64,000 nucleotides of DNA from NCBI RefSeq assembly GCF_963677685.1, contig NZ_OY782185.1:1-64000 (forward strand). Reading direction: 5' to 3'. The stretch comes from an uncultured Bacteroides sp. GTDB lineage: Bacteria > Bacteroidota > Bacteroidia > Bacteroidales > Bacteroidaceae. Positions 40,524 through 50,313 of this stretch are shown here, one piece after another. The translations under genes were made by a program, and so were the position numbers. The stretch's first letter is position 1. Each line of letters opens with the position of its first letter. The notes under the pieces are model-generated. The model was not told the DNA's origin, made no database searches, and was given only the letters and a program-made list of their open reading frames with translations.

Positions 40524-42014
40524 TTATTCAGAAAATTTAAAGTCATCAAAATAGAAGATACCTTCACCATAATGACCCTCCTGACCAAACTGAATGACTA
40601 TCTTATCATAGTCTTTTCTACTTGCAACATCACTAAAATCAAAGCTCACATCGACCCATTTATCTAACTGATCCGAAGTTAAAGTGACAGATTTTTCTGT
40701 AGCACTATTCCAAGGCTCAGACGAAGAAGAATCATATAACTTCACCACCACTTTAGGTAATAACTTAGCTGAAGTAGCCCATGATTCTTTACCATTTTCA
40801 GTTACATAGTCATTATAACCGGGCATCATAACTTTCATACTGATTTTATTTTGCTTAGTCAAGTCAAACTTATAATCAGACGCTACATAGAAAAGATTGG
40901 AGCTTGGGCTAGTTGATTTTTGATAACGATAAACTTTATCAGAAGTATTACCACTAAATATAGGGTTATCACAAATACCCGTTTTTTCACCCATATTCTC
41001 ACCTTCAAAAACCACCGTCGGAGTTGCTCCTTCAAAAGTTTCTTCAAGAGGAATAGCCTTCAATTCCTTAGGAGTATTTATATTCAACTCCTTCAAGCAA
41101 AAAACATAAACCCAATCTTGCCCCTCCACTGTATTATTAGCACGAAGAGCCATTACCTTATCTGTCTGATAAAAAATCTCATAGTCCTGAGTTCCACAAT
41201 AATATCCCATAAAAGCATTCCCCGAAAGAGTCATTTTAGGATATTTTCCACTTTCATCAATCGCAAAAGTATAGTTTCCTCCGGAATAATCAAACGTAGC
41301 ATCATCACCATCCACGGCTGTTACATGAAAACCTCCTACACTAGCCGCACTAGCATTCCTACCATAACCGGAACCTTCATTCTTTATCATAAGCTTAGCA
41401 CCCGATTGAACAAAAGTAAATTCGAAAGAGTACATTGTTCCTCCGCTTTTCTCATCAACACCGGCTCCCCACCAATTCTGTCCATACGAATCCTGAGGTC
41501 CTAGGCCTATATGTCCTTTCACCTCATAACCTGTTGCATCAGCCACCTCTTTTGCAAAGTTATTATACTGGTCGAATACCCATATTTTACCATCCGTATC
41601 CGCTATACCTCCGGTCAGATTAGTGTATACAGGTGTATTTATCAAGCCGTAGTCACTGTTTTCTATATGGATGACCTGACTTGTAGAAGCAGCAACACCA
41701 CTGGCGGTATACAATGTCAATGTCACCGTGTAATCGCCTGCGAAAGGATAAGATCCAACAATAGAATCAGCTTTGCCAGTAGTGCCATTGCCCAAATCCC
41801 AAGATACAGAATAAGGAACTTTCGCATCGGATGTATTAGTAAAAGTCAATACATTTGCACTTGACGTGCTGACCTGTTGATTAAAAGAGACTTCTTCAGA
41901 AGTAATCGTATCTATTCCGCCTAATGAATGATCATCATTATCCTGCGGACTACAAGCTGCTATTCCCCAAAGGGTCATTAAGCTCCAAAAAGCTAATTTG
42001 ATACTATTTTTCAT
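40524..42014 (-). CDS. PKD-domain surface glycan-binding lipoprotein (SusE-position)
   Basis: 496 residues. Lipoprotein signal with Cys21 (WGIAAC). A PKD domain (about 45-118: SVSWDLGNGTTGKADSIVGSYPFAGDYTVTLTLY) is followed by a large beta-rich region ending in a jelly-roll-like carbohydrate-binding module (VSFDFSDVASRKDYDKIVIQFGQ to FYFDDFKFSE). No hydrolase motif is seen. Position directly after susD and before the enzyme genes is that of SGBP/SusE-F proteins, which hold the polysaccharide at the cell surface. Confidence 0.85.
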   Translation of the reverse strand: MKNSIKLAFWSLMTLWGIAACSPQDNDDHSLGGIDTITSEEVSFNQQVSTSSANVLTFTNTSDAKVPYSVSWDLGNGTTGKADSIVGSYPFAGDYTVTLTLYTASGVAASTSQVIHIENSDYGLINTPVYTNLTGGIADTDGKIWVFDQYNNFAKEVADATGYEVKGHIGLGPQDSYGQNWWGAGVDEKSGGTMYSFEFTFVQSGAKLMIKNEGSGYGRNASAASVGGFHVTAVDGDDATFDYSGGNYTFAIDESGKYPKMTLSGNAFMGYYCGTQDYEIFYQTDKVMALRANNTVEGQDWVYVFCLKELNINTPKELKAIPLEETFEGATPTVVFEGENMGEKTGICDNPIFSGNTSDKVYRYQKSTSPSSNLFYVASDYKFDLTKQNKISMKVMMPGYNDYVTENGKESWATSAKLLPKVVVKLYDSSSSEPWNSATEKSVTLTSDQLDKWVDVSFDFSDVASRKDYDKIVIQFGQEGHYGEGIFYFDDFKFSE

Positions 42015-42047
42015 TTTTATATTCCATTAATTGTTGCACAATATTCC

Positions 42048-43586
42048 TTATTTCCATTGCCCGTTTTGCACAAGGGCAAATTCCGTTCCTTTTGTCTTTT
42101 CCATCTCTCCTTGAGGAATAGGTAAATACTTCATCCAATCTTCAAAAGAGCGTACGGAATTATGTGCCGCATCGTTTTCAGAAAGTACAGTCGGAGCGTC
42201 TCCCCAACGAACCAAATCCCAGAAGCGCATCCCTTCGCCAAGAAACTCACGACGACGTTCCAACTTGATGTTTTCTGCTGTTGCAGGAATCAATACAGGG
42301 TTCACAAACGCACGCTTTCTTATTTGATCCAAACAATCTTGTGCATCCACACCCTGAACTTCAGCCTGTCCATGCATCTTCACTAATTCAACATAATTCA
42401 AAAGAGTTTCTGCATATCGGAAAAGACGAAGATTGTTACAATAGTTCAAGTCAGTATCTCCCTGAGGATTATACCCTACGCGACCAGCATATTTTGCCTG
42501 AAACAACCCCGTATCCTGAAAACGAGGAGCATATACTGAAGCATCCCACATATTTATAGATCCTGCACGACGTGCATCTCCCTCTTCGTACATATCATAA
42601 GCAGCCTGACGAACGGGTCCAAAACCCCAACCTCCTTTGAAGTCACCTGTTTCACTTCCGCCTTTTAAACTATTAGGAGATATAAAGGCAGGAAGATTGG
42701 TGCCATAACCTTGCCAACCGCTAGCCCAGGTTTTTCCTTCAGGAAGCTGATTCGTTTCAAAGATAGACTCATCACAAAATTCATTCTCGTCCAACCACAT
42801 AGCTCCGAAATCCGGCATCAATTTAAAAGCCTGACTCTTAATAATTGTTGCCATATCATTCGTTATTTCAGCATAGCGAGATTCATCTTTTTGATACATA
42901 ACAACCCTCGCTTTTAACATAAGAGCAGCTGCTCTCGAAACTCTTCCCAAATTACTACCGGAAGTTTTCATCTGCAACTTACCTTCCGTACAGGCGAAGT
43001 CAAGATCAGTCATAATTTTAGCATATATTTCATCAGCTGTAAGCTGCTTAGCCATATAAGGAGGAGTGCTAAGAGGTTCTTCAAAATAAGGCACATTACC
43101 CCAGAATTTCCAGAGCAGATGCACATAATAAGCTCTAAGAAAATGAGCTTCTGCCTTATACTTTTCTAAGTTAGCATCAGATACATTCACCGCATTGTCA
43201 CAAGCAATGATTACATTGTTACAACGAGCTAAACCAGTAAAATAGATGCTCCAAAGACCATTCAACGTTTCGGCTGCTGTAGAGGTAAACTGAGAAAGTT
43301 TGTATAATCCGCCTTGATCGCCGGCATCTCCACCACCTTTGTAAATATCATCCGAGCGTAAATCTGACATCAATAGCACAGCATTGTAGTTATTATCGGC
43401 ATAACTATCGAACAATAATATTTGATAAGCAGAACCCAAATTAGAAAGTATAGCACCTTCAGTAGCAGAACCACCGGCTTCTTGTTTCTCCGTAGAAGAA
43501 GAAGTCAGGAAGTCATCACCACAAGCAGTTGTCAGTAATGTCCCTGCCAGAAAGGATACGATTACTAAGTATTTATATTTTTTCAT
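42048..43586 (-). CDS. SusD/RagB family nutrient-binding outer membrane lipoprotein
   Basis: 512 residues. Lipoprotein signal with Cys22 (LLTTAC). SusD features: N-terminal helix set with TPR-like packing (LNGLWSIYFTGLARCNNVI, EAHFLRAYYVHLLWKFWGNVP), and a conserved C-terminal RRREFLGEGMRFWDLVRWGDA. It forms the lid over the SusC channel and binds glycan at the surface. It follows susC after 21 bp. Confidence 0.95.
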   Translation of the reverse strand: MKKYKYLVIVSFLAGTLLTTACGDDFLTSSSTEKQEAGGSATEGAILSNLGSAYQILLFDSYADNNYNAVLLMSDLRSDDIYKGGGDAGDQGGLYKLSQFTSTAAETLNGLWSIYFTGLARCNNVIIACDNAVNVSDANLEKYKAEAHFLRAYYVHLLWKFWGNVPYFEEPLSTPPYMAKQLTADEIYAKIMTDLDFACTEGKLQMKTSGSNLGRVSRAAALMLKARVVMYQKDESRYAEITNDMATIIKSQAFKLMPDFGAMWLDENEFCDESIFETNQLPEGKTWASGWQGYGTNLPAFISPNSLKGGSETGDFKGGWGFGPVRQAAYDMYEEGDARRAGSINMWDASVYAPRFQDTGLFQAKYAGRVGYNPQGDTDLNYCNNLRLFRYAETLLNYVELVKMHGQAEVQGVDAQDCLDQIRKRAFVNPVLIPATAENIKLERRREFLGEGMRFWDLVRWGDAPTVLSENDAAHNSVRSFEDWMKYLPIPQGEMEKTKGTEFALVQNGQWK

Positions 43587-43607
43587 AACTGTATTGATTT
43601 TATAAGA

Positions 43608-46600
43608 TTAAAAAGTAATGTTTGCTCCCACAGAAATGGTTCTAGCTTGCGGATAAACACCGCGATCAACACCAATAGTTGTGTAACCTCCGGAAGCCAC
43701 TTCAGGATCAAAACCATCATATCCGGTAAAAGTGAGTAGATTCTCCGCTGAGACAAACAAACGTAATTTTTGCACAGATACCTTCATTGTCCACATTGTA
43801 GGCAGAGTATAACCCAGTTGAGCAGTCTTCAAACGCAGATAAGTTCCATCTTTAATATATAAGTCAGAAGAACGCCAGTTACTGTTAGGATTAGCATTAG
43901 TTATGCGAGGTAACTTATTGGAGGTACCTTCACCATGCCAACGATCAAGAATCCATGTAGGACGATTCATTGCGGGAATATCTCCTCTTTGAGAAAAGTC
44001 AAAAATATCATTTCCTTGTGTACCTTGGAAAAAGAGATTCAAGTCAAAACCCTTCCACTCAGCACCCAATGTAATCCCAAAGGTCCAGTCGGGCATACCT
44101 TTACCAATCTTTGTTTTATCATTATCATCAATAGAGCCATCTCCGTTTGAGTCGACAAAACGCACATCACCAGGCTTTGCCTGCAATTGCATCTTCTCTC
44201 CTTTATCATTAACATAGGCATCTATTTCAGCTTGATTCTGAAAAACTCCTGCCGTTTTATATCCATAGAAATAAGGCCATACTTCGCCATTTTTCCCTTT
44301 AACAAAACTTCCTACTCCCGAAGCACCTGCAGTTTCGTAGATTGCTTCTCCCGAGGCATTACCAAGTTTCACTAACTTATTTTTCAAATAAGAAGCATTA
44401 GCCGATACGTTGTAACTAAAATCACCAACTTTCTGCTTCCATCCAAGTTCAAATTCCAGACCCCAGTTTTCCATATCACCAACATTACCTATCGGAGCAC
44501 TTTGACCGACATAAGCCGGAATAGGTTGATCCATCAACATTCCATTCGTCTTTTTCTTAAAATAATCAAATCCAAAAGTCAATGCATTATTAAAGAAACG
44601 GGCATCAAAACCTAAATCGATCTGTTCGGACTCTTCCCATTTTACATCTGGATTAGCTAATGCAGAAGGAGAAGTACCATATTGCATCGTTCCTCCTGTT
44701 TCACCTACTTTTGAAGGATCTGATTTATTTACCTGATATCCTCCACCAAAATAATAATTCTGACCGCCATCCATCAAAGAAGTATAACGGAAGTTACCAA
44801 TGTTCTCATTTCCATTCTTACCCCAACTAAAGCGAATTTTAAATGAATTAAACCATTCCGGATGATTCTCTAGATAAGGTTCATTAAGAACATTCCAACC
44901 TAAAGAAAAAGCAGGGAAAACAGCCCACTTATTACTTGGACCAAATCTTGAAGATCCGTCGCGACGTATAGTAGCCTGAAGCATATAACGTTCTGCATAA
45001 TTATAATCTATTCGTCCGAAATAAGAAGCTAACGAAGTAAAATCATAACCGTCAGTTCCGCCCCATACACGTTCCAACTTTGAATCTGCAATAGCAGAAC
45101 CAATGTTTGCCTTCAGAGGATCGGTTTCCAATAAATCACGATCACTACCTCCCAACTTGCGTACACTATATTTTTGAGCTGACTGTCCTAATACAACTGA
45201 AACATTATGCTTCCCTGCAAAAGTTTTATTATAAGAAAGCACATTCTCCACTTGCCACTTATAACCTCTGTTCATTTCACTCTGTACGGTACTATAATCT
45301 AGACTTTTGCCCTGAGTGGCAAGAAAGTAAGGAAAAACATAGCTGTCATATCCCCAAAAAGCCAAATCAAAACCATAACTACTTTTAAACTTCAATCCAG
45401 GTAAAACATCAATCTCTCCCCAAAAAGTTCCAACCAATTTATCATCATTATTTCTCGCAGAAGTAGGCTGATTCAGCATAGCCACCGGATTAGCGATCTC
45501 TTGAAATCCGGTAGGAGGAATAGAAAATACTTTTCCATTCTTATCTGTCACCGCATTAGGATATTCCGCTAATATTTGAGCGGCAGTTGTTTCATCCGCA
45601 TAAACAGAAACCAAAGGAGAGAAGGTCAGTGCACTACCCAATATGGAACCATATTCAGAATTAGCTTCTATGCTACGGGAATTACTGCGAGAATAACCTA
45701 CGTTAACCCCTACTCTAACTTTATTTAAAAAGTTCCGATCATTCACCTCAAACACATTGTAAGTTGAATTAGAACGAACACTCCAACGTTCGTAATTCGA
45801 CTTATTATAATCACCTCCTACAATACCGTCTTGATTGAAATAGCCCAATGAAAGAAAATATTGTATCTTATCATTTCCACCATTTATACTTACCTGATGA
45901 TTCTGAATAGGAGCATCATAATTAAATGTCTCATCCTGCCAGTCAGTACCTTTCCCGGCGGCAGCAATCTGATCAACAGTATAGCGAGGTGCATTTCCAT
46001 CATTGATCTGCCCTTCATTCATGATCACCATGTACTCCGTAGCGTTCAGCACCGCTTTCTTTTTCCATGGATTTTGCCACCCGTAAGTAAAATCATAGCT
46101 GACTGACGTTTTTCCCTTTGTTCCACTTTTTGTAGTAACCAATATAACACCGTTGGCAGCACGTGCACCATATATAGCAGCAGAAGCAGCATCCTTTAAG
46201 ATTTCCACAGATTGTATATCCACCGGATTTAAATAATTGATACCACCATCAACAGGCATCCCATCAACAATATAAAGCGGATCGCTATTATTCACCGTAC
46301 CGATACCACGAATACGAACTTTAGAGTCAGAACCCGGCTGACCGGAACTTTGAGTAATTTGTACTCCTGAAACCTTTCCTTTCAGAGCGTCCTCAACACG
46401 AGAAGGTTTAGCCGCATTCAATTCATCCGCTCCGACTCTACTGATAGCTGCTGTTACCACACTCTTTTTCTGAACGCCATAACCCACAACCACTACTTCA
46501 TTAAGAGCCTCGGTATCTTCCTGCAATACAATACGAAAAGATTTATTCCCTTTAATTGCTATTTCCTGATTTTTATAACCTACATAAGAGATCAGTAAAA

Positions 46601-46802
46601 TGCCATTTGAAGGAACATCAAGGACAAATTGTCCGTCAAGATCGGTAATAGTACCATTGCTTGTACCTTTAAGTAGTACGTTTACTCCGGGCAACGGCTC
46701 CGAGTCTTGCCCATTCACTATTACACCTTTTATCTGTATGTTTTGAGAAAATACAGTAAGTGTAATCCCCAATAGAAAAAAGAAGGATAATAACTTTTTC
46801 AT
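43608..46802 (-). CDS. SusC/RagA family TonB-dependent outer membrane glycan transporter
   Basis: 1064 residues. Signal peptide (1-19, ending VFSQ), then a carboxypeptidase-regulatory-like N-terminal extension (about 22-100: IKGVIVNGQDSEPLPGVNV, TDLDGQFVLDVP), a plug domain with the RagA signature (DPLYIVDGMPVDGGI, SVEILKDAASAAIYGARAANG) and a 22-strand barrel. It imports oligosaccharides through the outer membrane using TonB energy; exbB/exbD/tonB lie 30 kb away in this window. First structural gene of the PUL, preceded by a regulated-looking upstream region. Confidence 0.96.
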   Translation of the reverse strand: MKKLLSFFFLLGITLTVFSQNIQIKGVIVNGQDSEPLPGVNVLLKGTSNGTITDLDGQFVLDVPSNGILLISYVGYKNQEIAIKGNKSFRIVLQEDTEALNEVVVVGYGVQKKSVVTAAISRVGADELNAAKPSRVEDALKGKVSGVQITQSSGQPGSDSKVRIRGIGTVNNSDPLYIVDGMPVDGGINYLNPVDIQSVEILKDAASAAIYGARAANGVILVTTKSGTKGKTSVSYDFTYGWQNPWKKKAVLNATEYMVIMNEGQINDGNAPRYTVDQIAAAGKGTDWQDETFNYDAPIQNHQVSINGGNDKIQYFLSLGYFNQDGIVGGDYNKSNYERWSVRSNSTYNVFEVNDRNFLNKVRVGVNVGYSRSNSRSIEANSEYGSILGSALTFSPLVSVYADETTAAQILAEYPNAVTDKNGKVFSIPPTGFQEIANPVAMLNQPTSARNNDDKLVGTFWGEIDVLPGLKFKSSYGFDLAFWGYDSYVFPYFLATQGKSLDYSTVQSEMNRGYKWQVENVLSYNKTFAGKHNVSVVLGQSAQKYSVRKLGGSDRDLLETDPLKANIGSAIADSKLERVWGGTDGYDFTSLASYFGRIDYNYAERYMLQATIRRDGSSRFGPSNKWAVFPAFSLGWNVLNEPYLENHPEWFNSFKIRFSWGKNGNENIGNFRYTSLMDGGQNYYFGGGYQVNKSDPSKVGETGGTMQYGTSPSALANPDVKWEESEQIDLGFDARFFNNALTFGFDYFKKKTNGMLMDQPIPAYVGQSAPIGNVGDMENWGLEFELGWKQKVGDFSYNVSANASYLKNKLVKLGNASGEAIYETAGASGVGSFVKGKNGEVWPYFYGYKTAGVFQNQAEIDAYVNDKGEKMQLQAKPGDVRFVDSNGDGSIDDNDKTKIGKGMPDWTFGITLGAEWKGFDLNLFFQGTQGNDIFDFSQRGDIPAMNRPTWILDRWHGEGTSNKLPRITNANPNSNWRSSDLYIKDGTYLRLKTAQLGYTLPTMWTMKVSVQKLRLFVSAENLLTFTGYDGFDPEVASGGYTTIGVDRGVYPQARTISVGANITF

Positions 46803-46846
46803 AAGTTTTCATAAATTAAGATTAACAATTGTTCAGTTGAACATTG

Positions 46847-46854
46847 CAAACATA
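46847..46854 (-). promoter_or_regulatory. -7 box of the PUL promoter
   Basis: TATGTTTG on the minus strand, 44 bp before susC. No TTTG lies at the -33 position, which fits an activator-dependent promoter. A short inverted repeat TGTTCA-GT-TGAACA (46830-46843) covers the expected start of transcription. Confidence 0.55.
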
Positions 46855-46895
46855 ACAGTTAAGGTAAATAATAGATCTATTTACAACCATTTTAT

Positions 46896-46937
46896 AATAC
46901 GTCAATTAAAAAATATTAATACGCCAAAAATACGTCA
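46896..46937. promoter_or_regulatory. Three direct repeats, candidate operator of the PUL
   Basis: AATACGTCA (46896-46904), AATACGCCA (46918-46926) and AATACGTCA (46929-46937), start-to-start spacing 22 and 11 bp, so all three face the same side of the helix. They lie roughly 50-90 bp upstream of the predicted susC transcription start, the usual place for an activator. The regulator gene ends 132 bp beyond. Confidence 0.6.
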
Positions 46938-47069
46938 TAGCATGATAAAGCACTGATTATCTGCCAGTTAATCATACATCTAGATAACTCGCTAGATACA
47001 AATTAAGCAAGACAAAAAAGTTAAACAATAATTTTCAAGAGACAAATAGCGTATTAAATCCAAAGGATG

Positions 47070-49967
47070 TTAAAAGTTTAAATTCAAATAATCGATAAGA
47101 CTATCCTCCCTTTCCAAAGAAAATTTCTTCCTAAGACGATAACGAATAGTCTCAACTCCTCGGACAGAAAGGTTAAGCAAAGGAGCAATCTCTTTAGTGG
47201 AAAGATTCATTTTCAGATAAGCACACATCATTCGTTCGTTAAGAGATAAGTCAGGATGCTTTTCATGCAAATGCTTCATGAAATCATTATGAATTAAGTC
47301 AAATTGTTCTTCTATGCGTTTCAGCACATCATCCGACTGCATATTAGAGTCAATCTTATTATTAACTAAAAGCAGCATTTGCCTGGATTCTTTTATTTTA
47401 TCACTTCTTAAGCTGGAGATAACTTTAAGTAACTCTGATTTTATTTCAGTCAGTATCTCATTCTTACGCACAAAATTAATCATCAAGTTAGCCATTTCCT
47501 GGCTTTTATGCTGCAAATCATGTTCCAGTCTTTCTTTTTCTAACTTCATTATATGACTCTCTTTACGGGCATTCTCTTCCTCATGTTCTCTCTCTAGGAG
47601 TAACAGTTCCTTTTCTTTTTCAACAACAGCCTGCCGTTTTTTACGATTAACCCTTATATCATCCCATTTATAAATATACCACAGCATAAGTAGCAAAATC
47701 AAAAAGTAGACCCCATAGGCGATACTAGTACGGTACCAAGGTGGTAAAATACGGAAAGAGAAACTGTCGGCAACCGTAGTTCCGTTCTGAAAGACTGCCT
47801 TTACCTCAAAAAGGTATTCACCTTCAGGCATATTACTATATTCTTTTGTCTTCGAGGTAGTGAAATCAGACCAATCATTGCCATTCAAGCGATATTGATA
47901 GCTCAATTCTTCTCCGCCCACAAAAGAAGAGAGAGAATATTCAAAGCGAATAGAATTATGAGAATATGGAATTTTAGGTGTTTGTTTTTCCCCGAGAAAA
48001 TTACCTGTATAAATAAGAGAATCTTTGGGATAAGAGATGAAAACTTTTCTGATAGACATAGAGTAATTCATCTCTTTCACTAAAGTTGATGAGGGAATTT
48101 TCAAAAGAGCAAAGCCGTTATCATTGGGAATAACCATCAAAGAATCCGTAATCGGAACAATTCGTTCCGCCCCTTGAACAAGTTCTACAGAAGGCATTTC
48201 AATAGGGACAATAACCGTGCCGGACCCCTTCTTATAAGTACGAAGATTAGCTATGCAAACCTCTTTCCTACTCAAACTGATAAGATGGTTATTATATTCC
48301 AGCAAACGCAAATAAGGGTTCACACCGTTCAGTAAATAATCCATTTCACGGCAAGGTTCCATCCGATCAATAGCCTCATTGTACTGATAAATCCCCTTGG
48401 GAGTAGCAAAATAGATCTTCCCGTTAACTTTACTTACATACACATCTCTGTCTGAAGGAAACCCCTGCTCCACCCCATAATTCTTAATATTAACAACCTG
48501 CAGCAAGCTCTTATCTAGCTCCACTCTCATCATTGTTGCAGACTTTAATATCCAAACAACTTGGGAAGATTCCTGCTCAAAGAAACGACAAGAATCAAAC
48601 AATCCCTGAATTTTCCCAGCAACATGCCATCTACCATTTTCCTTTTCAACAAGATACATACCGTCGTAAGCTCCTACAAACATCCTGTTCTTGCTCCCCA
48701 TAATTAGTTTACAAGTCCATGTTCCAGAAAGCTCTCCAACCCTCTCCAAATGAGTACCTTTCAAAAGAAAAAGTCCACGATCGTGCAAACAGAATAGATC
48801 ATCTCCTATCTGGCAAAGATCCCACACTTGTCCGCTAGAGTTAGGTACTGTACGAATATCCGGCAAGTTTCCATTCTGCTCAACCGGATATTGAGTATAA
48901 TAAAGTCCACGGTTTGTACCCAAAAACAATGTATTTCCTGAAAGAAAAGCGGCATAACCCGTCCCGAAAGAATAAGGGTAAGTGTACAAATTAGTCAAAG
49001 AAGAATTGAGGCAAACATAATCAATGCCATTATCCAATCCCGCCCAAAGATTTCCCAACGCATCAAACGAGACTGACAATACCGTATTATTTTGAAGTCC
49101 ATTGTTTTCATTAAAATATTTCAAGTCTAATGTCTTTGAATCAATTAAGATCACCCCCTTATGCACTGTTCCTAAAGCAATCTTGCCCCCCGAGGTTGCC
49201 ACACAAAACACCTCATTCTCTCTCATAAATGCTTCAGCCCCCGTCATAAAAGGCACAGCAGTTTTTCCGTCATAATAGTATAGCCCATCATAAGCCGTAA
49301 CAATAAGTACCCCTTTTTTGTGAGGAATAATACCTCGTATACGCTTAAGAGCAAGTGATTCAGCTCCCCGCAAAGGGAAAAAAGTATTTCCGACCAACAC
49401 GTATACTCCCTTGTCCGTACCAATGTATAACACCCCATTCACCATATTCGAGCAATCTATTTTGCTTTGAACCTCTATTGTAGTGTATTTACCATTCAGA
49501 AACTTCAAAACCTTTCCATCTCCCTGAATATAGAGAATGTTATCATTTTCATGAATTCTCCAAATATTACCGATAAAACGTTCAGCATCAGATAAGGAAT
49601 CTGACATACAAGTGTATGCAAGCTGCCCCCCTACCTCAGGGCTAAAGTAGCCAAATTCATTGATTCCTCCCACATAAATTCTCTTTTCAACAGCTGACGG
49701 AAAGACAGAACGGACATCAGAATGATTGTGCAGAGGAAACAGATTCCAAGAACTTCCATCAAACTGCAACATTCCATTTTTATTAGCAAAATAAACCCAA
49801 CTGCTGTTATAAGGAGCAATTCTCCATGTTTGAGAACCCTTGCCATAAAGATTTTTGTTATAATTAATAATAAAATTATTCCAGTCAGCAAATACAGGAA
49901 AAGTCACGATATAAACCAAAATAAGCAAGCAGAGCAAGCGACGAAAAACACTATATTTATTTTTCAT
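47070..49967 (-). CDS. Membrane-tethered PUL regulator: beta-propeller, Y_Y_Y domain and LuxR-type HTH
   Basis: 965 residues from ATG 49967. Signal/anchor (about 5-27, ending PVFA) leads to a periplasmic sensor built of repeated two-component-regulator propeller units (IYVGGINEFGYFSPE, NTVLSVSFDALGNLWAGLDNG) to about residue 670. A Y_Y_Y domain (about 675-745: YQYRLNGNDWSDFTT), one membrane helix (about 746-768), a charged coiled coil (about 770-860) and a C-terminal LuxR-type HTH (last 60 residues: LSTKEIAPLLNLSVRGVETI) follow. It lacks kinase and receiver domains, so it differs from hybrid two-component PUL sensors. It likely senses a glucan fragment in the periplasm and controls the downstream susC operon directly. 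Confidence 0.9.
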   Translation of the reverse strand: MKNKYSVFRRLLCLLILVYIVTFPVFADWNNFIINYNKNLYGKGSQTWRIAPYNSSWVYFANKNGMLQFDGSSWNLFPLHNHSDVRSVFPSAVEKRIYVGGINEFGYFSPEVGGQLAYTCMSDSLSDAERFIGNIWRIHENDNILYIQGDGKVLKFLNGKYTTIEVQSKIDCSNMVNGVLYIGTDKGVYVLVGNTFFPLRGAESLALKRIRGIIPHKKGVLIVTAYDGLYYYDGKTAVPFMTGAEAFMRENEVFCVATSGGKIALGTVHKGVILIDSKTLDLKYFNENNGLQNNTVLSVSFDALGNLWAGLDNGIDYVCLNSSLTNLYTYPYSFGTGYAAFLSGNTLFLGTNRGLYYTQYPVEQNGNLPDIRTVPNSSGQVWDLCQIGDDLFCLHDRGLFLLKGTHLERVGELSGTWTCKLIMGSKNRMFVGAYDGMYLVEKENGRWHVAGKIQGLFDSCRFFEQESSQVVWILKSATMMRVELDKSLLQVVNIKNYGVEQGFPSDRDVYVSKVNGKIYFATPKGIYQYNEAIDRMEPCREMDYLLNGVNPYLRLLEYNNHLISLSRKEVCIANLRTYKKGSGTVIVPIEMPSVELVQGAERIVPITDSLMVIPNDNGFALLKIPSSTLVKEMNYSMSIRKVFISYPKDSLIYTGNFLGEKQTPKIPYSHNSIRFEYSLSSFVGGEELSYQYRLNGNDWSDFTTSKTKEYSNMPEGEYLFEVKAVFQNGTTVADSFSFRILPPWYRTSIAYGVYFLILLLMLWYIYKWDDIRVNRKKRQAVVEKEKELLLLEREHEEENARKESHIMKLEKERLEHDLQHKSQEMANLMINFVRKNEILTEIKSELLKVISSLRSDKIKESRQMLLLVNNKIDSNMQSDDVLKRIEEQFDLIHNDFMKHLHEKHPDLSLNERMMCAYLKMNLSTKEIAPLLNLSVRGVETIRYRLRKKFSLEREDSLIDYLNLNF

Positions 49968-49999
49968 GAATCTTTTAATTTTAAGGAACAAAGTATTCA

Positions 50000-50007
50000 C
50001 AAAGCTA
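50000..50007 (-). promoter_or_regulatory. -7 box for the PUL regulator
   Basis: TAGCTTTG on the minus strand, 32 bp before the chosen start codon at 49967. It supports that start over the longer frame, which would run through this box. Confidence 0.45.
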
Positions 50008-50313
50008 CTTAAAAAAATCACATAGGAAATGGAAGAGACAAAAAATAGACACAATTTTTCGCCATCCTTCCCTATGGGCATTTTCCCATAAGCGATACTA
50101 AGATTTTTGATCATTTGAAATATATGTTGCATAATCTTGTTGCCAAAACACCTCAAGGAACAGAATAAAGATCAAGATTTGATGAGATACGTGAAGATTG
50201 AACAAGACTTGCAAGGAAAATAATTCTCCATTTAAAACAATAATACCTAAGATAGAGAATTGCTTTGAAGCAAACAGACAAAATCATATAAGAAGCCAAC
50301 AAAAGGAGAATTT

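Noticed and set aside
40920..41504. 194-codon open frame on the plus strand
   Set aside because: Antisense shadow of the PKD lipoprotein gene; the product has no domain-like sequence and no promoter.
46830..46843. TGTTCA-GT-TGAACA as the PUL operator
   Set aside because: Only 6-bp arms, at the expected transcription start; possible but weaker than the phased triple repeat upstream.
49968..50156. 63-residue N-terminal extension of the PUL regulator
   Set aside because: The extension would pass through a good -7 box and place the signal sequence internally; ATG 49967 gives a normal signal peptide.
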